Source: Periplaneta americana
Taxonomy: Eukaryota > Arthropoda > Insecta > Blattodea > Blattidae
NCBI RefSeq assembly: GCF_040183065.1
Contig: NW_027185502.1
Coordinates: 757,501-821,500, forward strand
Direction of reading: 5' to 3'
Length of the DNA stretch: 64,000 bases
Below the pieces are notes generated by a model that searched no databases, was not told the origin of the DNA, and was given only the letters and a program-made list of their open reading frames with translations. The first letter of the stretch is position 1; the number at the start of each line of letters is the position of its first letter. The position numbers and the translations under genes were made by a program. This document shows positions 1 through 9,957 of this stretch, one piece after another.

Positions 1-1108
1 ACATAGAGTGGACATAGAGGATATAGAGTGGACTGAGAGGACACAGAGAGGACTGAGAGGACAGAGATTGGACTGACAGCAGACATGCTGGACTGAGAGG
101 AGATAGACTGGACTGAGAGGAGATAGACTGGACTGAGAGGATATAGAGTGGACTGAGGGGATATAGAGTGGCCTGAGAGGAGATAGAGTGGACTGAGAGG
201 ACATAGAGTGGACTGAGAGGACATAGAGTGGACTGAGGGGACATAGGGTGGACTGAGAGGAGATAGAGTAGACTCACAGGAGATAGAGTGGACCGAGAGG
301 AGATAGACAGGAGTGAGAGGACATAGATTGGACTGAGAGGACATAGAGTGGACTGAGAGGAGATAGAGAGGACAGAGAGGACATAGAGTGGACTGAGATG
401 ACATAGAGTTTACTGAGAGGACATAGAGTAGACTGAGAAGACAGGGAGTTGACTCAGATGACATTGAGTGTACTGACAGGAGATAGAGTGGACTGAGAGG
501 ACATAGAGTAGAATGAGATGAAATAGAGTGGACTGAGAGCACAGAGTGGTCTGAGACGACATAGAGTAAACTGAGAAGACAGGGAGTGGACTCTGATGAC
601 ATACAGTGTACTGAGAGGAGATAGAGTGGACTGAGAGGACATAGAGTGGACTGAGAGGCCTTAGAGTGGACTGAGACGATATTTGAGGACAGAGAGGACA
701 TAGAGTGGACTCAAATTAGATAGACTGGACAGAGAATAGACTGGACTGAGAGGACATAGATTCGACCGAGAGGACATAGAGTGTACTGAGAGGAGATAGA
801 ATGGACTGAGAGGACATAGAGTGGACTGAGAGGACATAGAGTGGACTGAGAGGACATAGAGTGGACTGTGATGACATAGAGTGGACTGAGATGACATAGA
901 GTTGGCTGAGAGGACATAGAGTGGACTGAGAATAGATAGAATGGACTGAGAGGACATACATTCGACCGAGAGGACATAGAGAGGACTGAGAGGAGATAGA
1001 GTGGACTGAGAGGACATAGAGTAGAATTAGAGTACATAGAGTGGACTGAGAGGAGATAGAGTGGACTGTGAGGACATAGAGTGGACTGAGAGATGATAGT
1101 GTAGACTC
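1..1108 (-). repeat. 20-bp satellite array, first orientation
   Basis: Tandem copies of a 20-bp unit reading GACTGAGAGGACATAGAGTG on the plus strand, with point variants (for example AGATAGAGTG or ATATAGAGTG as the second half) and occasional one- or two-base slips. The reverse complement of the unit has no stop codon in any frame, so this stretch gives long spurious minus-strand open frames of a 20-residue repeating peptide (60 bp = 3 units). I regard them as non-coding. The array runs off the left edge of the window. Confidence 0.95.
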
Positions 1109-1116
1109 TGTCATCT
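1091..1116. other. Orientation switch point of the 20-bp satellite
   Basis: Upstream of this point every unit reads GACTGAGAGG...; downstream every unit reads CACTCTATGTCCTCTCAGTC, its reverse complement. The switch is a short imperfect dyad: AGATGA at 1091-1096 faces TCATCT at 1111-1116, and GACTGAG on the left faces CTGAGTC on the right. It is a head-to-head inversion junction with only a few unpaired bases at the centre. Confidence 0.9.
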
Positions 1117-3926
1117 GAGTCCCCTCTATGTCCTCTCTGTCCAATTTCTATTCTCTCAGTCAACTCTATGTACTCTCAGAACACTGTGTCCTCTGAGTCC
1201 AATTTTTATTCTCTCACTCAACTCTATATTCTCTCAATCCACTCTATATCTTCTCAGTCCACTTTATGTCCTCTCAGTCCACTCTATGTCCTCTCAGTGC
1301 ACTCTGTCCTCTCAGTCCACTTTTTGTCCTCTCTGTCCATTGTATGTCCTCTCAGTCCACTTTCTACTCTCAGTCCAATCTGAGACCTCTCAGTCCACTC
1401 TATGTCCTCTCAGTTCACTCTGTGTCCTCTCAGTCCATTTTCTGTTTTCTCAGTCCACTCTATCTCCTCACAGTACACTCTGTGTCCTCTCAGTCCACTT
1501 TTTGTCCTCTCAGGCCACTCTATGTACTCTCAGTCCACTTGCTATTCTCTCAGTCCACTCTATGTCCTCTCAGTATACTCTGTTTCCTCTCAGTCCACTT
1601 TCTGTCCTCTCAGTCCACTCTGTCTCCTCTCTGTGCTCTAAGTTCACTCTATGTCCTCTCAGTACTCTCTGTGTCCTGTGAGTCCACTTTCTGTCCTCTC
1701 AGTCCACTCTATGTTGTCTCAGTCTACCCTACGTCCTCTCAGTACACTCTGTGTCCTCTCAGTCCACTTTCTGTCCTCTCAGTCCACTCTATCTCCTTTC
1801 AGTCCATTCTATGTCCTCTCAGTACACTCTGTGTCCTCTCAGTCCACTTTCTGTCCTCTCAGTCCACTCTATCTCCTCTCAGTCCACACTATGTCCTCTC
1901 AGTACACTCTGTAGCCTCTCAGTCCACCTTCTGTACTCTCAGTGCACTCTACATCCTCTCAGTCCACTCTATGTTCTCTCAGTCCACTCTATATCTTCTC
2001 AGTCCACTTTAAGTCCTCTCAGTCCACTCTATATCTTCTCAGTCCACTCTATGTCCTCTCAGTACTCTTTGTGCCCTCTCAGTCCACTTTCTGTCCTCTT
2101 AGTCCACTTTATGTTCTCTCAGTCCACTCTATGTCCTCTCAGGACACTGTGTCCTCTCAGTCCACTTTCTGTCCTCTCAGTCCACTCTATCTCCTCTCAG
2201 TCCATTCTACGTCCTCTCAGTACACTCTATGTCCCCTCAGTCCACTTTCTTTACTCTCAGTCCACTCTATCTCCTCTCAATCCACTCAATGTCCTGTCAG
2301 TACATTCTGTATTCTCTCAGTCCACCTTCTCTCCTCTCACTCCACTCTATGTCCTCTCAGTCCACTCTACTTCCACTCAGTCAACTCTATGTTCTCTCAG
2401 TCCACTCCATACCTTCTCAGTCCACTTTATGTCGTCTCAGTCCACTCTATATTCTCTCATTCCACTCTATATCTTCTCAGTCCACTTGATGTCCTCTCAG
2501 TCCACTCTACATCCTCTCAATCCACTCTATGTTCTCTCAGTCCACTCCATATCTTCTCAGTCCACATTATGTCCTGTCAGTCCACTCTATATCTTCTCAG
2601 TCCACTCTCTGTCCTCTCAGTCCACTCTATGTTCTCTCAGTCCACTCTATGTCCTCTCAGTACACTCTTGTGTCCTCTCAGCCTACGTTCTGTCCTCTCA
2701 GTCCACTCTATCTCCTCTCAGTCCATTCTACGTCCTGTCAGTACACTCTTTGTCCTCTCAGTTCACTTTCTGTCCTCTCAGTCCACTCTATCTCCTCTCA
2801 TTCCATTCTACGTCCTGTCAGTACACTCTGTGTCCTCTCAGTAAACTTTCTGTCTTCTCATTCCACTCTATGTCCTCTCAGTCCACTCTACATCCTCTCA
2901 GTCCACTCTATGTTCTCTCAGTCCACTCTATATCTTCTCAGTCCACTTTATGTTCTCTCAGTCCACTCTATATCTTCTCAGTCCACTCTATGTCCTCTCA
3001 GTCCACTCTATACTTCTCAGTCCACTCTATGTACTTTCATTCCTCTCTATGTCCTCTCAGTCCACTCTCTATCTTCTCAGGCCACTCTATGTCCTCTCAG
3101 TCCACTCTACTTCTGTTCAGTCCACTCTATGTACTTTCAGTCCTCTCTATTTCCTGTCAGTCGTCTCTATATATTCTCAGTCCACTCTATGTCCTCTCAG
3201 TCCACTCTATGTTCTTGCAGTCCACTCTATATACCTTCTCAATCCACTCTATATCCTCTCAGTTCACTCTATGTCCACTCAGTCCACTCTATATCCTCTC
3301 AGTCCACTGTATCTCCTCTCAATCTACTCTATATCTTCTCAGTCCACTCTATGTACTCTCTGTCCACTCTATGTACTCTCAGTCCACTCTATGTCCTCTC
3401 AGTCTACTCTATATCTTCTCAGTCCACTCTGTGTCCTCTCAGCCCACACTATGTCCTCTCAGTCCACTCTATGTCCTCTCACTCTTCTCTATATCTTCTC
3501 AGTCCACTCTATGTCCTGTCAGTCGACTCTATGTCCTCTCAGTCCACTCTTTGTCCTCTCAGTCCACTCTATGTCCACTCAGTCCACTCTGTGTCCTCTC
3601 AGTCAACTCTATCTCCTCTCTGTCTACTCTATATCTTCTCAGTCCACTCTATGTCCTCTCAGTACACTCTATGTACTCTGAATGCACTCTATATGTTTTC
3701 AGTCCAATCTGTGTCCTTTCACTCTACTCTATCTCCTCTCAGTCTACTCTATATCTTCTCATTACACTCTATGTGTTCTCTGTGCACTCTATATGTTTTC
3801 AGCCCAATCTATGACCTTTCAGTCCACTCTATCTCCTCTCAGTCTACTCTATATCTTCCCAGTGCGCTCTATGTGCTCTCAGTCCAGTCTCCGTCTTGTC
3901 AGTCCTTTCCCTGTCCTCTCATTGGA
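1109..3926 (+). repeat. 20-bp satellite array, second orientation
   Basis: About 140 units of CACTCTATGTCCTCTCAGTC, the reverse complement of the array to the left. Sub-variants cluster: TCTGTGTCCTCTCAGTA and TTTCTGTCC types dominate at 1400-2250, while CTATATCTTCTCAGTC types dominate at 2450-3860, which suggests local homogenisation or higher-order units. The unit is stop-free on this strand, giving a 687-codon open frame at 1751-3814 plus overlapping ones in the other frames; there is no start context, splice signal or non-repetitive domain to support coding. The array decays at 3890-3926. Confidence 0.95.
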
Positions 3927-4390
3927 TGTATAAGTTCCTAATTTTACGATAATTTGCAATTCTCTCATACATTTCCCAAAGAATTACTTCTATACTGGAA
4001 TCGATCCCGGGTATTAATGTGTTGGATCAACACTTGCTGTACCGCACGGGTTTACTGTGCTGGATGCATCGTATCAATGCGACTCTGGTGTTGTGTCTAT
4101 AAACTACGTCCACGATTTCATAGTCACAACTTATTGGCTTTTCAAATACATGATTGCAGGCTTTCTCTCATCGCTAAATAGTGTAGTGTTGGCTGCAATT
4201 TATACGTGCATAATTTTGAATGACGTAGTAGCCTTGCGCTCGCCCGCCATGACACTTGGCAACCTATCATTGGATTTAACCAGGATTTGAATTATGTGCA
4301 TATGATCTCTCTGTAATAACGTTAATTTTCCTTTCACGTGCCTCAAATTTTTTCACTGGATGTTTAGATGCAGGCAGAAAATCAATGGCT
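3927..4390. other. Non-coding spacer, no gene seen
   Basis: Unique-looking sequence after the satellite. It contains a fragment that resembles a degenerate tRNA-type B box on the minus strand (ATTCAAATCCTGG, 4278-4290) but no convincing A box, so I do not call a SINE. Confidence 0.5.
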
Positions 4391-4830
4391 TTAATTTGAT
4401 TATATTGGGTTACTGTTCAGTTAAAACTTATCACTTTTACACAATGAATTATATCATTGTATGTAAATATATTTTATTTTATTATATGACGAGCGCTTTC
4501 GCCTTACAGCATCACCAGGTTTCATGATCATAACAGAAACACATTATAAAGCATCTGGTTAACAACATATAATATGCATGAATTACAACATTGCGATGAA
4601 GACTAGAAATACCGGTGATTTGCTTAGGAGCATGTCAGAATGCATATGTAATTTATGAGGCATTTGCATATTATTGTTCAATATGAAAGAACCAGAAATA
4701 TACAATATTATGCACATTATATATGTCTTATATGCCAGGTAAAATAATTAAAATACAATGATAGTTGTAGGTGGATATTGGATAGTGGTAACTTTAGACT
4801 GAACAGTAACCCAATACAATTAATTTATTA
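4391..4830. mobile_element. Short element bounded by inverted repeats
   Basis: A perfect 19-bp inverted repeat, TATTGGGTTACTGTTCAGT at 4403-4421 and its complement at 4798-4816, extends imperfectly to about 40 bp on each arm (for example ATCACTTT at 4430-4437 against its counterpart near 4785). There is no ORF inside. The interior carries the minus-strand motif CCTGGTGATGC...GGCGAAAGCG (4494-4519), also seen in related form at 30124-30152. The inverted ends and lack of coding capacity fit a MITE or a solo terminal repeat of a larger element; no clear target duplication was found. Confidence 0.65.
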
Positions 4831-4940
4831 GTAACTTATCTGAAAAAAGTCTGTCAATGACTTTAGCTAAGAAGAGCTACAAACTCGTCTACTAATGAGA
4901 AAAACGTATTATCATCGATATCATTATTTAATTTACTTCT

Positions 4941-5340
4941 CTACATTACCATTTGCTTATATTCTGAATTTTGTTGTTGACTATTATTGTTAGACTTAAC
5001 TCCATTACTGGCTTCCTGTTCAAGGGGTAACAATAAAGTCACTTGTGATTTAGAAATAACAGAATTATTAGATGGGTCATTTATCTGTCTGTTCACTAAC
5101 CATGTACGATGTAGCTCTGGATGCACTTTTGTGACATGAATATTAACACCTTTAGCGAATTTGAATAATGTTCCACAGTGAATGCACGCTGTCTGAGAAT
5201 GAGAGTCACAGTTATTAAGGGGAGAGACGGTATTTGTTAAAACATTTTCTCTATTTGGTGTAAAATATTGTTTTTTGTATGTAGAGAGCTCATGGCTATA
5301 GAAACTCAACCAAATATAAATATTTTGAAAAAAAAAATAT
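4941..5340 (-). pseudogene. C2H2 zinc-finger ORF fragment, possible LINE N-terminus
   Basis: A 122-codon minus-strand open frame ending at 4941 encodes one clean C2H2 finger: CIHCGTLFKF followed by H-x4-H (C-x2-C-x12-H-x4-H), about residues 42-61, then PELHRTW. The rest is polar, Asn/Ser/Gln-rich and low in complexity. No ATG is in frame at the 5' end (the frame opens at a TTG), so the gene is incomplete. A single C2H2 finger followed by a basic-aromatic stretch is common at the N-terminus of restriction-like-endonuclease LINEs (R2/NeSL type), but no reverse transcriptase follows. It could equally be a relic exon of a host zinc-finger gene. Confidence 0.35.
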
Positions 5341-6120
5341 TTTGGGGCTCAGATTGGAAAAAAAATGTACTCAATGTAGGATTTTACTAAAACCGATATA
5401 TCTAAGCCATTTTTAAGGATAAATTCAACAGTTTTTTTTCCATTTCACTTGTAAAAGCATGCTGTACAAACTGTCTGTCACAGAATGTTGATATTAGTCT
5501 TTACATTTGTAAAATAAACAATTAAAATTGAATAACCCTTTTTTGATTTCCTTTTTTGCAAACAGACAGACATATTTTTGAAATGAAAACAATTACCAAA
5601 ATTGTGTTACAGAAAAAAGTTTCCTAATAGTCTAGGGAATATATGTTCTATTTTATGCACGTATCTTTAATAGTTTAGAAATTATATCCATTTTTGACTG
5701 GCAATGTAGCAAAAAAAATGAAGTTGGCGGAAACAACAATCAAAGGGGGCATGTGATTTAAAAATCCAGAGTGCAGGAAGTTTAAAAATGGCATCTCAAC
5801 ATCCAATAAGGGCAAAAATACCCACAAAATTTATGCAATGTATTCCACACATATAACAGAGTATTTTAAAGATTTTTTTTTTATTTATTCATTTTTACAA
5901 AAAATACGATCTCCTCCCCTTAAATTAATCATTACAAATACTGATTCAACGATGTCAATATCATTTTCTGAGTACTGTTGTTTATCCGTAACTAGGGACG
6001 TATCAGAAGACATCACAAAAATCTTGAATTACACACAAAATTCATAATGCACATCCGAATATTCACAGAAAATATTGAAACAGTTATCGTCAATTATAAT
6101 ACAAAAAATGAAGTATCTAC
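5341..6120. other. AT-rich spacer, no gene seen
   Basis: Moderately AT-rich unique sequence with homopolymer A and T runs. Short open frames only (for example 69 codons at 5838-6047) with no recognisable domain. Confidence 0.5.
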
Positions 6121-6125
6121 CGCGA

Positions 6126-6335
6126 AATAAGGTGGCCTGGGTTCGAATCCCGGTCGGGACAAGTTACGTGGATGAGGTTTTTCCGGGGTTTTCCCTCAAC
6201 CCAATATGAGGAAATGCTGAGTAATTATCGGTGCTGGACCCCGAACTCATTTCACCGACATTATGACCTTCATCTCATTCAGACGCTAAGTAACCTAAGA
6301 TGTTGATACAGCGTCGTAAAATAAACTACTAAAAA
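6126..6335 (+). mobile_element. tRNA-headed SINE (family A), 5' truncated
   Basis: Closely matches the full SINE at 48048-48300. It starts inside the tRNA-like head (GCGAAATAAGGTGGCC), keeps a good RNA polymerase III B box (GGGTTCGAATCCC, 6138-6150), then the family body (TTTTTCCGGGGTTTTCCCTC) and the family tail GACGCTAAGTAACC...GCGTCGTAAAATAA ending near 6325, followed by an A-rich stretch. The A-box part is missing or destroyed. Confidence 0.85.
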
Positions 6336-6529
6336 ATAAGACAAAATAAATCGCTGATACCTATAGATTTCTTGTAGGCCTAATGAACAACAGAACAAAC
6401 AACTGTTTGATAAGTCATAGCTCCCTCAAACTCTCGAATTTCTGTGGTGAACTGAAGTGCCCTGATACTTTTTTCCAAGATTTCTGACCCATTTCTTTTA
6501 CTAATCTTAAATTTAAATTGTTGCAGCAA

Positions 6530-6985
6530 CGATATTTCTTACTTACATACTTACAAATGGTTTTTAAGGAACCAGCAGGTTCATTGCCGCCCTCACATAA
6601 GCACCCCATCAGTCCCTATCCTGTACAAGATTACTCCAGTCTCTATCATCATGTCCCACCTCCCTCAAATCCATTTTAATATTAATCTCCCATCTACGTC
6701 TCGTCCTCGTCAAATGTCTTTTTTCCTCCCGTCTCCCAACTAACACTGTATGCATTTCTCGATTCGCCCATATGTGCTACTTGCCCTGCCTATCCAAAAC
6801 GTCTGGATTTAATGTTCCTAATTATGTCAGGTGAAGAATACAATGCGTGCAGTTCTGTGTTGTTTAACTTTCTCCATTCTCCTGTAACTTCATCCCTCTT
6901 ATCCCCAAACATTTTGCTAAGAACAGTATTCTCAAACAGCTTCAATCACTGTTTTTTCCTCAAAGTGAGAGTCCAAACAAAAAAT
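6530..6985 (-). pseudogene. RTE-type LINE, ORF2 C-terminal remnant
   Basis: On the minus strand the region reads through as the C-terminal part of an RTE-like endonuclease/reverse transcriptase ORF: (W)TLTLRKKQ, LFENTVLSKMFGDKRDEV, TGEWRKLNNTELHALYSS, PDIIRNIKSRR, GESRNAY, and the terminal AYVRAAMNLLVP before a stop near 6559. It is dead: a TGA lies inside the first block and a TAG follows IKSRRFG. The 3' end runs into a short (GTAA)n-like tail near 6533-6550, as expected for RTE-like elements. The 5' end is truncated at about 6985. Confidence 0.8.
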
Positions 6986-7701
6986 TAAAAATGACCATCA
7001 AATAGGAAAAAGTTCAAATTATACAATCCATACCCTTAAGAATAAGGTCTACATGTATCTTAAATAGTATAAGCAGGTCACTGACAGATTGTGTATCTGT
7101 GTATGCCTTGTGTAGGGATGGGGAAGGGTGTGTATCGGTTTATGTGTAGGTCATAAAGAAATGCCGTTCCATTTAGTGAATTAAATTATTAAATATTCAG
7201 GCCAGTATAACTGATTCTGTGACAATAGGGCTGTGATTTCGTTCCAGGGGGGGGGGGAGATGAGAGTCACTACTCAAAAGTAGAAATTAAAAATATATAT
7301 ATTATTAAACACACAGTTGGTTGTGCAAACTTTTCGGATATCAAAGCGCACTTAAACGTTAATATGAGTATAGGAAAATGTATTATTTTAATAACAATTA
7401 TTTTATATTTATTTTCGAAAATTGAAAAGGGTCATCTATCTGATTATGGCTCCTAAGTCGTTTCATTGTAAAAACTAATAGAAAGCAACAAGAATTTACA
7501 GTAGCAGCAGCAGTGATGGTAGTGGCAGTACTCCTCTATCTTCCCTCTACTGCAGCAATAATTGTATACATTGCTCTTGTTTAAAACATTCTCGGCTACA
7601 ATCTAACTAATCCTCCTCTACTATTTATTGCTACATTTCATTACTATTGTCCCTAATTTTCTGTCTATATTCAAGCTTTTATATCTCTGACTAATATTCA
7701 C
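6986..7701. other. Non-coding spacer with an 11-G run
   Basis: No gene seen. Contains an uninterrupted run of 11 G at 7247-7257 and a short AGC/AGT-rich patch at 7500-7535. Confidence 0.5.
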
Positions 7702-7703
7702 TA

Positions 7704-8936
7704 CCGTCAACTGGGGTTACTTTACACACTTTTTTTGCTTATTCGTTAAAATAATTGAAGATTATAAAGTTAGATACACAAATTAATTTTTATGTGAATG
7801 TTCCTGGTTAATTTGAGTAAATTTGAAAATCTAGTGGTTGTACATATGCATTATGACACACTTGTAAATAAATAATCACGTGTGTAAAGATGCCCCGTTT
7901 ACAGGGTTACTTTACACACATATTTACTTTGCCTTATAATCGAGTATTCTGTCTTATATGGTCCATCATTGCACTGTTTTAAGTACTGGGATTGGAGAGG
8001 TAAAACATTTCTGAACATGACGTGTTTCGCAATTTATTAGCCCACTACATTTAGCACAGTGGGAACAAAATGTATAGGTAAATTCCTGAAAATGAAATAT
8101 TTTATATAAAAGTAAAGAAATGTAATAACAGTACAATAAATGGTTATATGCTGTTCATGAATGTGCTGCTACATTGTGATTTTCCTGGGAAGGTGCTGTA
8201 GGAAGCCTTTCAGAACCTGGTGACGGTCCAACGGTTGAGGGATAGCGTCATGCTAACCACATGACTATACTGCTACCTACTAGATGCAGTAACCGATCCA
8301 ACTGGCATTGATCCTTCAGAGCTGACGTGCCACGGATTATGTAAAATAATAATAATGATAATAGTAATGATAATAATAATCTACAAGTAACAACCTTGTC
8401 TGTTTTGAAAGTCATTTATTTTCCCCTATCATTGACGGGAATCGATCCTACTACCATTAATAGTGACATTATATATCATATTAAAAAGAATTTTTATTTT
8501 TAATAAGTGTCCATAAACACTTCACATCTGTGTAAAGTTGCCCCGTTCAGAGGTACATTAGGTTATTATCATTCTTGTTTTCCCTCTCGCAGGATAGCAC
8601 ATGTAACGAAAAACTGGTCAGGCAGTCCGAAAGCTTCATAATTTCATACAATACTAGTCAACATTGAATGTGTGAACTGAACTGTTCAGTGCAACACAAA
8701 GTTTTTAGACATAAAAAAGAGTAAAAATACTTGCCTCGTGAAGTTCACCAGCAACAATGGTGTATAACAGCTTTAATAATGGCACACACTTCAGACTACT
8801 ACACACATGTGCTGTTGTCACACAGAATCAGTTCCATTTAGTTGCTACACATTGTCTGTAATTTGCTGCCATCTAAACATTTTTTCTAGAAATGTGTAAA
8901 GTTACCCCCCTTGTGTAAAGTATACCCGGTTGACGG
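7704..8936. mobile_element. 1.23-kb non-autonomous DNA transposon with TA target duplication
   Basis: Bounded by inverted ends CCGTCAACTGGGGTTACTTT (from 7704) and the complement of CCGTCAACCGGGTATACTTT (ending 8936), with TA on both outer sides (7702-7703, 8937-8938). The TIRs share about 20 of 24 positions. The motif GTGTAAAGTTRCCCC or its complement recurs near 7714, 7878, 7905, 8529, 8894 and 8914, like repeated subterminal transposase-binding sites. There is no transposase ORF. TA duplication and the GGGGTTACTTTACAC-type end suggest a Tc1/mariner/pogo-mobilised element; the superfamily is inferred. Confidence 0.75.
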
Positions 8937-9071
8937 TAATTATCTATATTCCACTTTTTCATTTACATTGCAATATTACATTATTTGCTCTACTTTTTAC
9001 TGACCTTTTCTCAGAATTTTACTCTTGCATTCATTCAGTGTTCAGTATTCAATACTCCAATGTTTCTATAA

Positions 9072-9205
9072 TATGATATGGTATGGTATGGTATGGTAAG
9101 GTATGGTATGGTATGGTATGGTATGGTATGGTATTATATGATGATACGATATGGCATGGCATGGTATGGCATGGTATGGTAGGTTAGGGTAAGGTACAGT
9201 ACAAT
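9072..9205. repeat. (TATGG)n microsatellite
   Basis: Pentamer tract of TATGG with transitions to TATGA at the left edge and to GGCATGG / GGTAAGG variants at the right edge. Confidence 0.9.
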
Positions 9206-9835
9206 ATGATAATTGTATTTATTGATTGATTTCTTTATTTATTGATTTGTTTGTTTGTTTGTTTGTTTCATTGTTTGTTTGATAATTAGTTTACTACCAT
9301 ATTAGTTTATTAATTAATTTATTCGTTTATTAATTTATTCATTAATTTATACATTTATTTATTAATTTATTAATTACTAATTAGATAATTAAAGTATTTA
9401 CTTATTTATCTACTTATTTATTTATTTAACAATTTACTAATTTATTAACTAATTTATTAATTTAATTATTAATTAATTAATTAATATATTTAATTATTTA
9501 TTAACTTATTAATTACTTTTATAATTTATTAATTTAATTAATTAATATATTTATTTATTTTATATTTATTTTCTTATTTATTTATTTCTTAATATATTAA
9601 TTTATTACTTTATTTATTTATTTCTCAATTTAATCATTTATTAATTTATACAATTATTAAATAATTAAGTTACTAATTTTATATTTATTTACTTATTACT
9701 TATTTATTTATTAATTTCTTCACTTATTAATTTATTCATTAATTTATTTACTAATTTATTTATTTATTTATATATATTTAAGTTAATATTTATATATTTA
9801 TTTACTTATTAGTAATAATAATAGAATAAATGCGC
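9206..9835. repeat. T-rich TTTA-type array, segment 1
   Basis: Begins with a (TTGT)n patch (about 9248-9285) and then becomes imperfect TTTA/ATTAATT tetramers on the plus strand. Same orientation and texture as the array right of LINE-1, so LINE-1 appears to sit inside one array. Confidence 0.85.
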
Positions 9836-9957
9836 ACAAGTCGTGCATAAGGTAGTTAAGCTACATCAGATACAGATTGAACTTAGCACTCTGTTGCTCA
9901 CATTGTTTGTGCTCAATGTTCTACCGAGGATTTCCCTCTAACTGTTCACCTTGTTCA

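Noticed and set aside
1751-3814. 687-codon open frame and its many overlapping relatives in the 20-bp satellite
   Set aside because: Same periodic peptide appears in all frames because the unit has no stop codon on that strand; no domain, start context or unique sequence.
1-3926. Possible CRISPR-like array
   Set aside because: Units are contiguous with no spacers, and the genome is eukaryotic.
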